DNA of 64,000 nt, from assembly GCF_913773735.1 (NCBI RefSeq), contig NZ_CAJYEB010000003.1, positions 62,001-126,000 on the forward strand, read 5' to 3'. The notes beneath the pieces were generated by a model, which was not told the origin of the DNA, did no database searches, and saw nothing but the letters and a program-made list of their open reading frames with translations. Each line of letters opens with the position of its first letter. Position 1 is the stretch's first letter. Positions 1 through 9,096 of this stretch are shown one piece after another. The translations under genes and the position numbers were made by a program. This DNA is from an uncultured Massilia sp. Its GTDB lineage: Bacteria > Pseudomonadota > Gammaproteobacteria > Burkholderiales > Burkholderiaceae_D.

Positions 1-375
1 CAGCACGCGGCGCTGGGCCAGCGCCAGCAGCGCGTCGATGCGGCTGTGCGCGCCCAGCGGCTCGACCACCAGCTGGATCGTGCCGCCGCAGGGCAGGCCG
101 AAGCGGTGCGCCTCATCGGCCGAGATGCCGTAGGTAATGACTTCCGGCTTGCTGCGCGTGATGCCGCGCTCGCGCACGGCGGCGATCAGGTCGTCCTCGA
201 TGCAGCCGCCCGAGACCGAGCCGACCACCGTGCCGTCCGCGCGGATCGCCATCGTGGCGCCGACCGGGCGCGGGCTCGATCCCCAGGTGCGCACCACGGT
301 CACGTATTCGCAGGCATGGCCGGCGCGCAGCCAGGCGTTGCAGGCGTGCAGCACTTCGAGGTCGATACTGTCCAT
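1..375 (-). CDS. XdhC/CoxI-family protein, N-terminal part (runs off window)
   Basis: This is the first 125 codons of a gene whose 3' end lies outside the window. XdhC/CoxI proteins help insert the sulfurated molybdenum cofactor into xanthine-dehydrogenase or CO-dehydrogenase-type enzymes. Visible family motifs are T-W-G-S-S-P-R-P-x-G at about residues 30-39 and S-G-G-C-I-E at 55-60, which carries the Cys typical of the XdhC N-terminal domain. The ATG at 375 follows an AAAGGAAA ribosome site. It is divergent from the LysR gene at 610. The molybdoenzyme it serves is not visible. Confidence 0.85.
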   Translation of the reverse strand, partial: MDSIDLEVLHACNAWLRAGHACEYVTVVRTWGSSPRPVGATMAIRADGTVVGSVSGGCIEDDLIAAVRERGITRSKPEVITYGISADEAHRFGLPCGGTIQLVVEPLGAHSRIDALLALAQRRVL

Positions 376-609
376 TCCGGTTTCCTTTCGCATTCCAGCG
401 CCGCGCGGCGATGGCGCGGCGGGCAGGCGAATGCTAACGCAAAACGGAAAAGCCGGCCGGCCCGGCGCGTGTTCGGCGAACCCGCCTGGCCAGGAAGGTG
501 GCATGGCCGCAGACGTTGCCATGGCGCAGCAGGCGCCGCGCGCGGCGCGGCCACCGCGGTGACATAATGGCGCCTCACATGACCATAACGGATGATGGCG
601 GGAGAACCG

Positions 610-1560
610 ATGGAAGAACTGCCGCTGCGCCACGCGGATTTCCGGCGCATCGACCTGAACCTGCTGGTGGCGTTCGACGCGCTGATGCAGGAGCGCCACG
701 TCGGCCGCGCCGCCGCGCGCGTGTTCATCGGCCAGCCGGCGATGAGCCATGCGCTCGGGCGCCTGCGCGAGGCGCTGGGCGACCCGCTGTTCGTCCGCGC
801 CGGCAACCGGATGGAGCCGAGCGCGCTGGCCCTGGCGCTGGCGCCGCGCGTGCGCGCCTGGCTGGAGCAGGCGCACGGCTTCCTGTTCGCGCGCGACGAC
901 GTCGACATCGGCCAGGTCCATGCGACGGTCAAGCTGGGCCTGATCGACGGCCTCGACGCGATGCTGCTGCCGCCGCTGGTGCTCAAGCTGCGCGCGCTGG
1001 CGCCGGGCCTGCGCGTGTGGTCGCGCCAGTTCAGCCGCAACGCGCTGCCGGGGGCCATCGACGCCGAGGAAGTCGACCTGGCGTTCTGGGTGCCCGAGCC
1101 GGGCTACCGCGACTGGCACGGCATGCAGCGCCTGATGCGCTGCGGCTTCGACGCCGTCTATGCGCGCAGCCAGATCCGGCTCGACGGCCCGATGACGCTG
1201 GCGGTGGCGATGCGCTATCCGCAGGTGGGACTGGGCTGGCGCGGCGAGGAGGATTCCGTGGTCGACCAGGTGATCGCGGCGCACGGCCTGGCGCGCAACC
1301 TGGTGGCGCTGACCGACAGCCAGATGGCCACCGCGCGCCTGCTGGCGGCGATGCCGGCGGTGTCGCTGCAGCCGCGCATCTACAGCAGCATCTACCGCGC
1401 CATGCCCGACATGGAGGTGGCGCCGCTCGACGTCGACACGCTGTTCATGGACATGTGCCTGATCTGGCACCGCCGCCGCGAGCACGATCCGGTGCTCGCA
1501 TTCCTGCGCCGCTGCATCGCCGACATCGTGCAGGACCACGTCGAGCCGCAGGCTCCCTGA
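610..1560 (+). CDS. LysR-family transcriptional regulator (NodD-like subgroup)
   Basis: A 316-residue LysR-type regulator. The N-terminal winged HTH (about residues 12-70) contains the typical 'DLNLLVAFDAL' start and 'AMSHALGRLREALGDPLFVR' helix, followed by a substrate-binding domain. The DLNLL opening and the spacing are like the NodD/PcpR subgroup. I chose the ATG at 610 because GGGAGA lies just upstream at 599-604; an in-frame ATG at 592 lacks a ribosome site. It is transcribed away from the XdhC-family gene, so control of that neighbour is possible, but the ligand is unknown. Confidence 0.85.
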   Translation: MEELPLRHADFRRIDLNLLVAFDALMQERHVGRAAARVFIGQPAMSHALGRLREALGDPLFVRAGNRMEPSALALALAPRVRAWLEQAHGFLFARDDVDIGQVHATVKLGLIDGLDAMLLPPLVLKLRALAPGLRVWSRQFSRNALPGAIDAEEVDLAFWVPEPGYRDWHGMQRLMRCGFDAVYARSQIRLDGPMTLAVAMRYPQVGLGWRGEEDSVVDQVIAAHGLARNLVALTDSQMATARLLAAMPAVSLQPRIYSSIYRAMPDMEVAPLDVDTLFMDMCLIWHRRREHDPVLAFLRRCIADIVQDHVEPQAP

Positions 1561-1626
1561 CGTCGATGGCATACTATGCCGGCGCGCCGGCACTCTTCCC
1601 GACCGGTGCCCCGACCCTGGAATACC

Positions 1627-2421
1627 ATGAACAAATCCGCTTCCCTCGCGTTGTCCGCCGTCCTGGCCGTCGCCGTCGCCCTGCCGGCGGCGTCCGTGGC
1701 CCGGGCCGCGATCCCCGTGTACGGCTTCGTCGTCAAGAACACCTACCCGCATGACCCGCAGGCCTTCACGCAGGGCCTGTTCTTCAAGGACGGCCACCTG
1801 TTCGAGACCACCGGCCAGAAGGGCCAGTCCTCGCTGCGCCGCGTCGAGCTCAAGTCCGGCAAGGTGCTGCAGAAGAAGGACCTGGCGCCGGAATACTTCG
1901 GCGAAGGCTCGACCGCCGTGGGCGACGCCATCGTCGGCCTGACCTGGCAGTCGAACGTCGGCTTCGTGTACGACGCGAAGACGTTCGCGCTGAAGAGCCG
2001 CTTCAACTACAAGGGCGAAGGCTGGGGCCTGGCCAGCGACGCGAAATACGTCTACATGAGCGACGGCACGCCGGACATCCGCGTGCTCGATCCGAAGACG
2101 CTGGAAGAAACCCGCCGCATCCGCGTGACCGCCGAGGGCAAGCCGGTGCCGCAGCTGAACGAGCTGGAAGTCGTCGACGGCGAGCTCTATGCCAACGTCT
2201 GGGGTACCGACGTGATCGCGCGCATCGACCCGGCCAGCGGCAACGTGGTCGGCTGGATCGACCTCACCGGCCTGCTGCCGCCGGACCAGCGCGGCACCAG
2301 CAACGTCGACGCGGTGCTGAACGGGATCGCCTGGGATGCCAGGGCCAAGCGCCTGTACGTGACGGGCAAGCTGTGGCCGAAGCTGTTCGAGATCGAGCTG
2401 GTGAAGGTGCAGCGGCGCTGA
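1627..2421 (+). CDS. Glutaminyl-peptide cyclotransferase (glutamine cyclotransferase family)
   Basis: A 264-residue exported enzyme of the plant/bacterial glutamine cyclotransferase family (PF05096 type, five-bladed beta-propeller). It converts N-terminal glutamine of proteins to pyroglutamate. Residues 1-28 form a Sec signal peptide (positively charged start, Ala/Val-rich core, ending near A-R-A-A). The mature part begins with the family-typical 'YPHDPQAFTQGL' and contains 'WGLASDAKYVYMSDGT' and 'LNGIAWDARAKRLYVTGK', characteristic repeats of the propeller. The ATG at 1627 is the only start that places the signal peptide at the N-terminus. It probably acts in the periplasm. Confidence 0.9.
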   Translation: MNKSASLALSAVLAVAVALPAASVARAAIPVYGFVVKNTYPHDPQAFTQGLFFKDGHLFETTGQKGQSSLRRVELKSGKVLQKKDLAPEYFGEGSTAVGDAIVGLTWQSNVGFVYDAKTFALKSRFNYKGEGWGLASDAKYVYMSDGTPDIRVLDPKTLEETRRIRVTAEGKPVPQLNELEVVDGELYANVWGTDVIARIDPASGNVVGWIDLTGLLPPDQRGTSNVDAVLNGIAWDARAKRLYVTGKLWPKLFEIELVKVQRR

Positions 2422-2541
2422 GCGGCGGCGACGGCGCCACCACGGCCCTGCCGACGTGCGCGCCGGCCGACGCCCGTCATGCGCTTGGCGTCGCCCGGCA
2501 GGATCCGGCAGGCACGCATGCGCGCGCCGGCCCCGGTATCG

Positions 2542-2649
2542 TCAGTAGCGGCCCACCGTGCGGCCTTCGTGGGTTGGCCTGGCGCCGCCGCGCGACTGGA
2601 ATTTTTTCCACAGATAGCCGGCGATCGCCATCATGATCATCTTGCGCAT
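2542..2649 (-). CDS. Small basic protein, 35 residues, unknown function
   Basis: A short reading frame preceded by a clear AGGAG five bases before the ATG at 2649. The product starts M-R-K-M-I-M-M-A-I-A-G-Y-L-W-K-K-F and ends T-H-E-G-R-T-V-G-R-Y. The N-terminal half is an amphipathic or membrane-inserting helix; the rest is basic and glycine-rich. It lies between the end of the cyclotransferase gene and the convergent DUF885 gene. I do not recognise the family. The good ribosome site and sensible composition argue that it is real, but its length makes this tentative. Confidence 0.5.
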   Translation of the reverse strand: MRKMIMMAIAGYLWKKFQSRGGARPTHEGRTVGRY

Positions 2650-2724
2650 GTGAACTCCTGAAAAGGGAATGGAGTGTCCACCTTACCGGGTTCGGCGCGG
2701 CGCCGGCGCCGCGTAGCCATGCAT

Positions 2725-4515
2725 CTACTTGCGCGCCAGCTTCGCCTTCTGCGCGGGAATGAAATCCTGCAGGACGGCCTGCTTGAGCAGGGCCGGCGGC
2801 AGGATGCCCTGGGCGATCACGAAGTCGTTGAACGCCTTCAGGTCGAAGTCCTTGCCCAGCTCCAGCTCGGCCAGCGTCTTGAGTGAACGCAGCTTCACGT
2901 AGCCGTAGTAGTAGGCGGTGGCCTGGCCCGGGCTGCGGTAGGCGTAGCGGTCCACTTCCGACTGCGCGAACGGCTCCGACAGCACGACCTCCTGCATCAG
3001 GAAGGCCTTGGCCTGCTGCGGCGTCATGCGGCCCAGGTTGATCTGCGGGTCGAGCAGGGCGCGCGCCATGCGCAGCAGGCGCGCCTGCAGCGACACCAGC
3101 TGGCCTTCGGGCGGCATGTAGGGCAGGATCAGCGCTTCCGAATACAGGCCCCAGCCCTCGACGTTGGTGCTGTTGAAGGCATAGCGGGCGCGCGCCACCG
3201 ACATGCCCTGCTCGACCATCGACGCGAACTGCAGCTCGTGGCCGGGGCGCGCCTCGTGGGCCGCCAGCGTCCAGGCCATCGCGGTGAAGTCGAAGTCGTC
3301 CATCCTGTCCTTCGTCTTCGCGTTCGGGTTGCCCAGCGGGATCACGAATTCGCCGTATTCCCCGGTATTGCCGATCAGGCGCGGCGGGCTCATGAACGGC
3401 ACCGGCGAGCGCGCCGCCTCGGCCGGGGTGGCCACCCGGATGTTGGCCTCGCGCGTGGGCAGCGTGACCAGGTCGTGCGCGCGGATCATGCCCTCGATGT
3501 CCTTCAGGCGCTCGCGGTACCAGGGCAGCAGCTGCTCGGGCGGGATGGTGGACGTCTTCAGTTCGCGCAGCACGTCGCGGTAGTCGGTCGTCAGCATCTT
3601 CTTCTGCGCGGCGATGGTGGCGGCCACCACCTGCATCTGGTCGCGCACTTCCTGGAAGTCGAAGCCGGCGCGCTCGATCATCTCCTCGGGCGCGATGTCG
3701 ACGCCGACGTTGGCCAGGCGGTTCACGTAGACCGCTTCCGGCAGGCGTACTTCATGGCGCGCGCGCGGCAGGATGCGCGCCTTGACCCAGGCGTCGTAGT
3801 CGGCCACCTGGGCCTTGAGGGCCGCGAAGTCGGCCTCCCAGCCCTGGATGCCGGCTTTCTTGAACAGGTCCTCGATGCCGTCCATGTAGGTGGCGCCGTT
3901 GTCCAGGCCATCCTGGACTTCGCCCACGTAGGGGCCGATCAGTCCCTTGGCGGCCAGGCGTTCCTCGCCGCGCGCCTTGGCCAGCACGGCGAGCGGCACG
4001 TAGCCGCTTTCCTTGCCGGCATAGCGCTTCAGGCGCACCAGGGCCAGCTTTTGGCGTTCCGGCTTGTTGCGCGGGTCGAGCAGGGCGCGCAGGCCGCCGA
4101 ACACGAATTCGCCCACGTTCACGTACTCGAGCAGGTACTTGTGCTCCAGCTTCATGGTGGCGATCTTCTTTTCGCGCGAATCGATCAGGATGTCCAGGTC
4201 CTGGCGCACCTTGACGTCCTGTTCGGCGGCGCGCTGGCGGCGCAGTTCCTGCAGGCGCTTCTCGGTGTCGGCCAGCTCGCGCTCCCACACGCGCGGCTTG
4301 AAGTCGACGATGGCCGTGTCGACGCTCTCGTCGCCCAGCTCGGTCGATTCCTCGGGGACGTACTTGCCGGTATCCTTCAGGACCGGCTGCGTGTAGGCGT
4401 CGCTGCGCGCCACCCAGGCCGGCGCAGTCGTGGCCACCGGGGCGGCTAAGGCGGCGCCGGCGGCGACCGAGGTGGCGAAAAGGGCGAAACCGAGCGTGCG
4501 GACCGTGTGTGACAT
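2725..4515 (-). CDS. DUF885-family exported metallopeptidase-like protein
   Basis: A 596-residue protein with a signal peptide (residues 1-24, ending A-L-A-A-P). It has a long helical middle and the DUF885 hallmark H-E-A-R-P-G-H-E at residues 420-427, followed by E-G-W-G-L-Y-S-E. The H-E and downstream H/E residues resemble a zinc-peptidase active site (M3/M32-like fold). DUF885 proteins are presumed peptidases, usually periplasmic or lipoprotein. The substrate is unknown. The 590-610 residue length is normal. The ATG at 4515 starts the signal peptide. It is a single gene. Confidence 0.85.
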   Translation of the reverse strand: MSHTVRTLGFALFATSVAAGAALAAPVATTAPAWVARSDAYTQPVLKDTGKYVPEESTELGDESVDTAIVDFKPRVWERELADTEKRLQELRRQRAAEQDVKVRQDLDILIDSREKKIATMKLEHKYLLEYVNVGEFVFGGLRALLDPRNKPERQKLALVRLKRYAGKESGYVPLAVLAKARGEERLAAKGLIGPYVGEVQDGLDNGATYMDGIEDLFKKAGIQGWEADFAALKAQVADYDAWVKARILPRARHEVRLPEAVYVNRLANVGVDIAPEEMIERAGFDFQEVRDQMQVVAATIAAQKKMLTTDYRDVLRELKTSTIPPEQLLPWYRERLKDIEGMIRAHDLVTLPTREANIRVATPAEAARSPVPFMSPPRLIGNTGEYGEFVIPLGNPNAKTKDRMDDFDFTAMAWTLAAHEARPGHELQFASMVEQGMSVARARYAFNSTNVEGWGLYSEALILPYMPPEGQLVSLQARLLRMARALLDPQINLGRMTPQQAKAFLMQEVVLSEPFAQSEVDRYAYRSPGQATAYYYGYVKLRSLKTLAELELGKDFDLKAFNDFVIAQGILPPALLKQAVLQDFIPAQKAKLARK

Positions 4516-4586
4516 GCGTCTCCCTGTATGTGGAAAGCCCCGTGGGCGATACGGGATTCTAATCGGAAACGCCGTGGCGCCGGTCC

Positions 4587-4807
4587 TTATACCGGCTTGG
4601 CCACCATCAGCCAGAAGATGGCGACGAAGGCGAGGAAGGCGGGAATGCCGAGCGCGACCCAGGTGCGGAAATAGCGCCAGTACAGCGGCGGCAGGTCGGT
4701 GCCGCCGTCGGCCGCGTGGCGCACACCACCTCGTGGCCTTGTGCCAGCAGGGCGTGCAGCAATCGTCGTCCGATGAAACCGTTCGCTCCGGTGAGCAGGA
4801 TCCGCAT
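4587..4807 (-). pseudogene. Fused relic: N-terminus of an NAD(P)-dependent epimerase/SDR joined out of frame to the C-terminus of a DUF2269-like membrane protein
   Basis: From the ATG at 4807 (good AAAGGAGAA site) the frame reads M-R-I-L-L-T-G-A-N-G-F-I-G-R-R-L, the Rossmann start of an extended SDR/epimerase. It continues to about residue 33 (V-V-C-A-T-R-P) and then turns into nonsense. In another frame, from about position 4715, the sequence reads D-L-P-P-L-Y-W-R-Y-F-R-T-W and ends F-L-A-F-V-A-I-F-W-L-M-V-A-K-P-V at 4587, the typical tail of a DUF2269 integral membrane protein. The simplest reading is a deletion that removed most of two adjacent genes and left their outer ends. Confidence 0.65.
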
Positions 4808-4867
4808 GCGTTCTCCTTTCGGTTTCAATCCCGACGGGCATGCGGCGCGGTGCGCATCCTGCGGCAG

Positions 4868-5047
4868 CGTAGGGTGGGCAGCTCCACCCTTGCGTTCGCA
4901 ATGACGCTGCGTCGATGCTGCCCACGCGTGACGTTCGCGTCATGTTGGCGCGTCTTCGTTTGCGGCCGCGAGCCGTGCACGCGTCACGCGTGGGCAGCGC
5001 GGACGCAGCGTCATTGCGCACGGCGGGGTGGAGCTGCCCACCCTACG
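4868..5047. repeat. Long imperfect inverted repeat (CGTAGGGTGGGCA family), about 70-bp arms
   Basis: The left arm begins CGTAGGGTGGGCAGCTCCAC at 4868. The right arm ends with its reverse complement at 5047. The arms match over about 70 bp with roughly nine differences, separated by about 40 bp. It lies between the fused relic gene and the 3' end of the TonB receptor gene. The same outer sequence CGTAGGGTGGGCA bounds the shorter palindrome at 12798. No coding sequence is evident in it. It could fold as a long RNA hairpin at the receptor gene's 3' end. Confidence 0.8.
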
Positions 5048-5074
5048 CGAAGGCGATGCCGGCGGTCATGGGCC

Positions 5075-7561
5075 TCAGAACGCGTAGCTGGCCCGCGCGT
5101 AGATGAAGCGCCCGCTGTTGCCGAACGGCGTGTAGTTCGAGAACGGCGTGTTGCCGGTCGTGTTCAGCGCCGGCGGCAGCGTTTCCGAGTACTGGTCGAA
5201 CACGTTGTCCGCGCCCACGGCCAGCGTCAGCTTCGGCGTGGCGGCGAAGCGCGCTTCCAGGTCGACGATCGTCCTGGCCGACAGCTCGTAGTCGAACGCC
5301 GCCGTCGTGCCCGGGGCCAGCACCTCGCCGTAGCGGGTGGCGCGCGCCGTCAGGCCCCACTGGGCCAGCTTCCAGTTCATGCTCGCCGTGACCTTGTTCT
5401 TCGGCTGGCCCTTTTCCAGCGTCAGCACGTTGACGCGGTCGAACAGCACCGGCGCCGGGTTCAACGCGGCCAGCTGGGCCGTGGTCGGGACCTTGGTCAC
5501 TTCGGTCTTGTTGACGTTGCCGGCCAGGGTGAAGTCGAAGCGGCCCGCGGCGCCGGCGTTCCACGGCAGGCTGGCGACGATGTCGACGCCCTGCGTCCTG
5601 GTGCTCACGCCGTTGATGAAGAAGCGCCCGCCGCCCACGCCGGCGAAGCCCTGCGAGACGATGTAGTTGCGCACCGCCGCCGAGGTCAGGTTCTCCGACA
5701 GCACGATGCGGTCGCGCATGTTGATGCGGTAGGCGTCGATGGTCAGGCTGACCGGGGCCAGGCGCATCACGGCGCCCAGCGAGAAGTTGGTCGACTTCTC
5801 GGCCTTCAGGTCCTTGGCGCCCAGCGCCACCGCGACCGGGTCGCTGGGCTTGAACGTGGTGATCTCGTACGGGATGCCGTTGATGAAGTTGGTCGAGGTC
5901 GAGGTGAAGTACTGCTGCTGCAGCGAGGGCGCGCGGAAGCCGTTCTGCACCGCGCCGCGCAGCGCGAAGTTCTTGCCGAAGTCGTAGCGGCCCGACAGCT
6001 TGCCGGCCAGGCTGCTGCCGAAGTCGGAATAGCGTTCGCCGCGGATCGCCGCCGAGGCCAGGAAGGCGTCGGTGACGTTGGCCTCGGCGTCGGCGAAGAA
6101 GCCCACCGCCGTGCGCGAGGTGCTGACGTTGTTGGCCGGACGGAAGCCCGGGAACACCTGGGCGCCCGGCGCGGCCGGGGTGCCGTTGGCCAGCACCGCG
6201 CCGCCGTAGCGCCAGGAATCCGGCTCGCCCGCATGCATCTCGTAGCCTTCGCGCCGCACCTCGGTGCCGAGCGCCAGGTTGAGCGGCGACGCCAGGCCCT
6301 GCACGTCGAACTTGCGCACGCCGGTCACGTTGTAGACGAGCTGGTTGTACGAAAAGCCGCCGGCGTTGAACTGGGTCTTGCTGGATGGGCCGATCGACGT
6401 GTTCAGCGTGTGCTCGATCGAGTAGTTCATGCCGTTCTGGCCGTACACCAGCGAGGCGTCCATGTCCCAGTCGCCCTCGGTCCAGCTGGCGCCGAAGGCG
6501 GCGCTGAAGTCCTCGACGGTCGGGGCGATGATCGGCAGGAAGCCGTTCGGATAGATCGCCTGCACGTTGCGCGCATCCTGCGGCAGGCGGAAGTAGCCGG
6601 CCGATTCGGCGTCGCGCAGCTGGTAGCTCGCCCAGCCGTAGAGCTTGGCGCCGCCGCCCACGTCGTTGCCGGCGTTGACGAACAGGGTCTTCTGCTGCAT
6701 CTCCGGCTCGCCGTACCAGGCGTTGAAGCGGTTGATGGTCTGCTCGCGCGGATCGAAGGCGCCGTTCACCTTGGCGTACTGCTGGCGCATGTCGTAGCCG
6801 CTGCGTTCCGTGTGGTCCTGGTCCTTGTATTCGGCGGCGATGGTGACGAAGCCGGTTTCGCCCAGCGGCAGGCCCTTCCAGACGCTGGCGGTCCTGGTGC
6901 GGCCATCGGTGCGCTTGCGCGAGTTCGGGCCGCTCCAGGTGGCGCCGGCAGGGGCGACGTCGTTCAGCAGGTCGTATTCGGTCTTGCGTTCGCCGAAGGT
7001 GACGGTGCCCTCGCCGCCGTCGCGGTCGGTGCGCAGGCGGATGTTGACCACGCCGGAGATGGCGTCCGAGCCGTACTGGGCGGCGGCGCCGTCGCGCAGC
7101 ACCTCGATGTTGCGTACGATCGCCGACGGGATGGTGTTCATGTCGACGGCGGCCGAGCCGCGGCCGATGCTGCCGTTCAGGTTGACCAGCGAGGACGCGT
7201 GGCGGCGCTTCGAGTTGACCAGCACCAGGCTCTGGTCCGGGGCCATGCCGCGCAGGGTGGCGGGGCGGATCGTGTCGGTGCCGTCGGTCAGCGCCGGGCG
7301 CGGGAAGTTCAGCGAGGGCAGGGCGACGGCCAGGGCCTGGTTCAGTTCCGTCGAGCCGGTGTTCTTGAGCGTCTCGGCCGAGATGATGTCGACCGGGGAG
7401 GCGGTGTCGAGGGCCGTGCGGTTGGCCACGCGGGTGCCCGTCACGACGACGGTGGCGGCGGCATTGTCCTGGGTCTGCGCATGGGCGGGGGCGAAGCCGC
7501 CGAACAGGGCGGCGATGGATACGGCGAGCACAGTCTTTTCCGTCACAAATCGTGGTTGCAT
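5075..7561 (-). CDS. TonB-dependent outer-membrane receptor
   Basis: An 828-residue outer-membrane receptor. The signal peptide is at residues 1-29 (ending A-H-A-Q), then a TonB-box-like A-T-V-V-V-T-G-T, a plug domain ('TLRGMAPDQSLVLVNSKRR', 'IEVLRDGAAAQYGSDAISG') and a 22-strand barrel. The last residues are A-S-Y-A-F, with terminal Phe as expected for BAM insertion. There is no N-terminal signalling extension. I chose the ATG at 7561 (AGGACAAG upstream) because it starts the signal peptide; in-frame upstream codons run into the leader. The ligand cannot be told from sequence. It is the only gene in its unit. Confidence 0.9.
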   Translation of the reverse strand: MQPRFVTEKTVLAVSIAALFGGFAPAHAQTQDNAAATVVVTGTRVANRTALDTASPVDIISAETLKNTGSTELNQALAVALPSLNFPRPALTDGTDTIRPATLRGMAPDQSLVLVNSKRRHASSLVNLNGSIGRGSAAVDMNTIPSAIVRNIEVLRDGAAAQYGSDAISGVVNIRLRTDRDGGEGTVTFGERKTEYDLLNDVAPAGATWSGPNSRKRTDGRTRTASVWKGLPLGETGFVTIAAEYKDQDHTERSGYDMRQQYAKVNGAFDPREQTINRFNAWYGEPEMQQKTLFVNAGNDVGGGAKLYGWASYQLRDAESAGYFRLPQDARNVQAIYPNGFLPIIAPTVEDFSAAFGASWTEGDWDMDASLVYGQNGMNYSIEHTLNTSIGPSSKTQFNAGGFSYNQLVYNVTGVRKFDVQGLASPLNLALGTEVRREGYEMHAGEPDSWRYGGAVLANGTPAAPGAQVFPGFRPANNVSTSRTAVGFFADAEANVTDAFLASAAIRGERYSDFGSSLAGKLSGRYDFGKNFALRGAVQNGFRAPSLQQQYFTSTSTNFINGIPYEITTFKPSDPVAVALGAKDLKAEKSTNFSLGAVMRLAPVSLTIDAYRINMRDRIVLSENLTSAAVRNYIVSQGFAGVGGGRFFINGVSTRTQGVDIVASLPWNAGAAGRFDFTLAGNVNKTEVTKVPTTAQLAALNPAPVLFDRVNVLTLEKGQPKNKVTASMNWKLAQWGLTARATRYGEVLAPGTTAAFDYELSARTIVDLEARFAATPKLTLAVGADNVFDQYSETLPPALNTTGNTPFSNYTPFGNSGRFIYARASYAF

Positions 7562-7961
7562 CTCTTGTCCTTTTTCTGGTCTGATGCCGGCCGCTGAAGG
7601 CACGGTCGGCATGAATGCGATACGGCGGTATTCCTGTTCCCTGGTCGGTACTTGGCGGCGGCGCCATCCGGCGCCGGTCGGCGCGGGGACGCTGCGTCGG
7701 GCCCGATTGTGACGCGCCCGTCTCGATACTGAGGGGGCGACGTTCACATTGTCAATTCAATCAGCTTGCAAAGGATGCAAGCACACAACAGATGGGTATG
7801 CGGGTGGGATGCGGCGGACCGGGTGTGCTGCCGCATGGTGGTGCACAACGAGAGGGAAACAGGCGCGCGGGCGTGCCGGATGCACGCCCGTGGCCGGCAA
7901 TCGCACCACCGGGGTGCGACGCGGCAGGAACGGAAAAATGCTTGTGGAAACGACGTATGGA
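7562..7961. other. 400-bp non-coding stretch between DUF808 and TonB-receptor genes
   Basis: This holds the leader of the TonB-receptor gene and the region after DUF808. A perfect -35 hexamer TTGACA for the minus strand lies at 7750-7755, with only a weak -10 match (CAGTAT, 7726-7731). If used, it gives a leader of about 160 nt. Near 7900-7925 a TCGCACC/GGTGCGA hairpin could end the DUF808 transcript, but it has no U tract. I see no gene, riboswitch or operator here that I can support. Confidence 0.4.
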
Positions 7962-8894
7962 TCAGTGTTTCTTGCCGCGCAGGCGCTGCACCAGCGTCAC
8001 CGCGAGCAGCACGACGGCGCCGATCAGCACCCCCGCCACGGCATCGACGGCGGTGGGCGCGATGGCCGCCAGCAGGCCGCCGATGGCCGGCACCCCGGCC
8101 ACCGCATGGGCCGCGCCCTCGGCCAGGTGGTGCAGCGGCTCGACCGCATGGCCGATGATGCCGCCGCCGACCATGAACATGGCCGCCGTGCCGACCACGG
8201 ACAGGGTCTTCATCAGGCGCGGCGCCGCCGCCAGCAGCAGGCGGCCGACCGCCTGGGCGAAGGCGCCGGCGCGCCGGCTCAGGTACAGGCCGAGGTCGTC
8301 GATCTTGACGATGGCCGCCACCAGGCCGTAGACGCCGACCGTCATCGCGATCGCCACCGCCACCAGCGCCGCCACCTGGGCGCCGAACGTGGTGCCGCTC
8401 TCGTTGACCACGCCCAGCGCGATCACGATGATCTCGGCGGACAGGATGAAGTCGGTGCGCACCGCGCCCTTGATCTTGTCCTGCTCGACGGTGCGCATGT
8501 CGGCGTTGGACGCCAGCGCGGCGGCCAGTTCCTCCTTGTGGGCGGCGTCCTCGGCGCCGTGCAGGAACTTGTGCGCCAGCTTCTCGAAGCCCTCGAAGCA
8601 CAGGTAGGCGCCGCCGACCATCAGCAGCGGCGTGATCGCCTGCGGCAGGAAGGCGGAGATGGCCAGCGCCGCCGGCACCAGGATGGCCTTGTTGCGCAGC
8701 GAGCCGACGGCCACCGCCCACACCACCGGCAGTTCGCGGTCGGCGTTCACGCCGGTGACCTGCTGGGCATTGAGGGCGAGGTCGTCGCCCAGCACGCCGG
8801 CCGTCTTCTTGGCGGCCACCTTGCTCATCAGGGCGACGTCGTCCAGGACGGTCGCGATATCGTCGATCAACGCCAGCAAACTTCCCGCAGCCAT
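7962..8894 (-). CDS. DUF808 (YedI-family) integral membrane protein
   Basis: A 310-residue inner-membrane protein of the DUF808/YedI family. It has the family start 'LLALIDDIATVLDDVA', the conserved 'LGDDLALNAQQVTG' loop, then several hydrophobic segments (about residues 60-105, 150-235 and 270-305). The middle loop 'EKLAHKFLHGAEDAAHKEEL' is charged. The ATG at 8894 gives the usual family N-terminus; the frame stays open upstream but without family sequence. Function is unknown in all members. It stands alone between a TonB receptor gene and a divergent small RHH gene. Confidence 0.88.
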   Translation of the reverse strand: MAAGSLLALIDDIATVLDDVALMSKVAAKKTAGVLGDDLALNAQQVTGVNADRELPVVWAVAVGSLRNKAILVPAALAISAFLPQAITPLLMVGGAYLCFEGFEKLAHKFLHGAEDAAHKEELAAALASNADMRTVEQDKIKGAVRTDFILSAEIIVIALGVVNESGTTFGAQVAALVAVAIAMTVGVYGLVAAIVKIDDLGLYLSRRAGAFAQAVGRLLLAAAPRLMKTLSVVGTAAMFMVGGGIIGHAVEPLHHLAEGAAHAVAGVPAIGGLLAAIAPTAVDAVAGVLIGAVVLLAVTLVQRLRGKKH

Positions 8895-9096
8895 GTGTAC
8901 CCCGTTATCAATATCAAGATGACCACATCTTAACCGACACGGGGCCTGCGTTTGCATCCGCTTCAGGCGTGATTTATGCGTTTCATCCCCGGAAATCTGC
9001 ATCCCGTCGCTTTTCGAGGGCGCGCGGGCAGGCCGGTACGTATATTTCCAGCATTGGCTGCGGTGCAGCAGCCTTCCCAGACCTGAAGGAGATGCC

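Noticed and set aside
4430..7597. A 1055-codon open frame on the plus strand
   Set aside because: It is the antisense shadow of the TonB receptor gene; composition is Arg/Gly/Ala-rich with no domain, and the minus strand encodes a clear receptor.
7562..7760. Cobalamin or other riboswitch before the first TonB receptor
   Set aside because: No B12-box or conserved riboswitch core is visible; only a promoter-like TTGACA.
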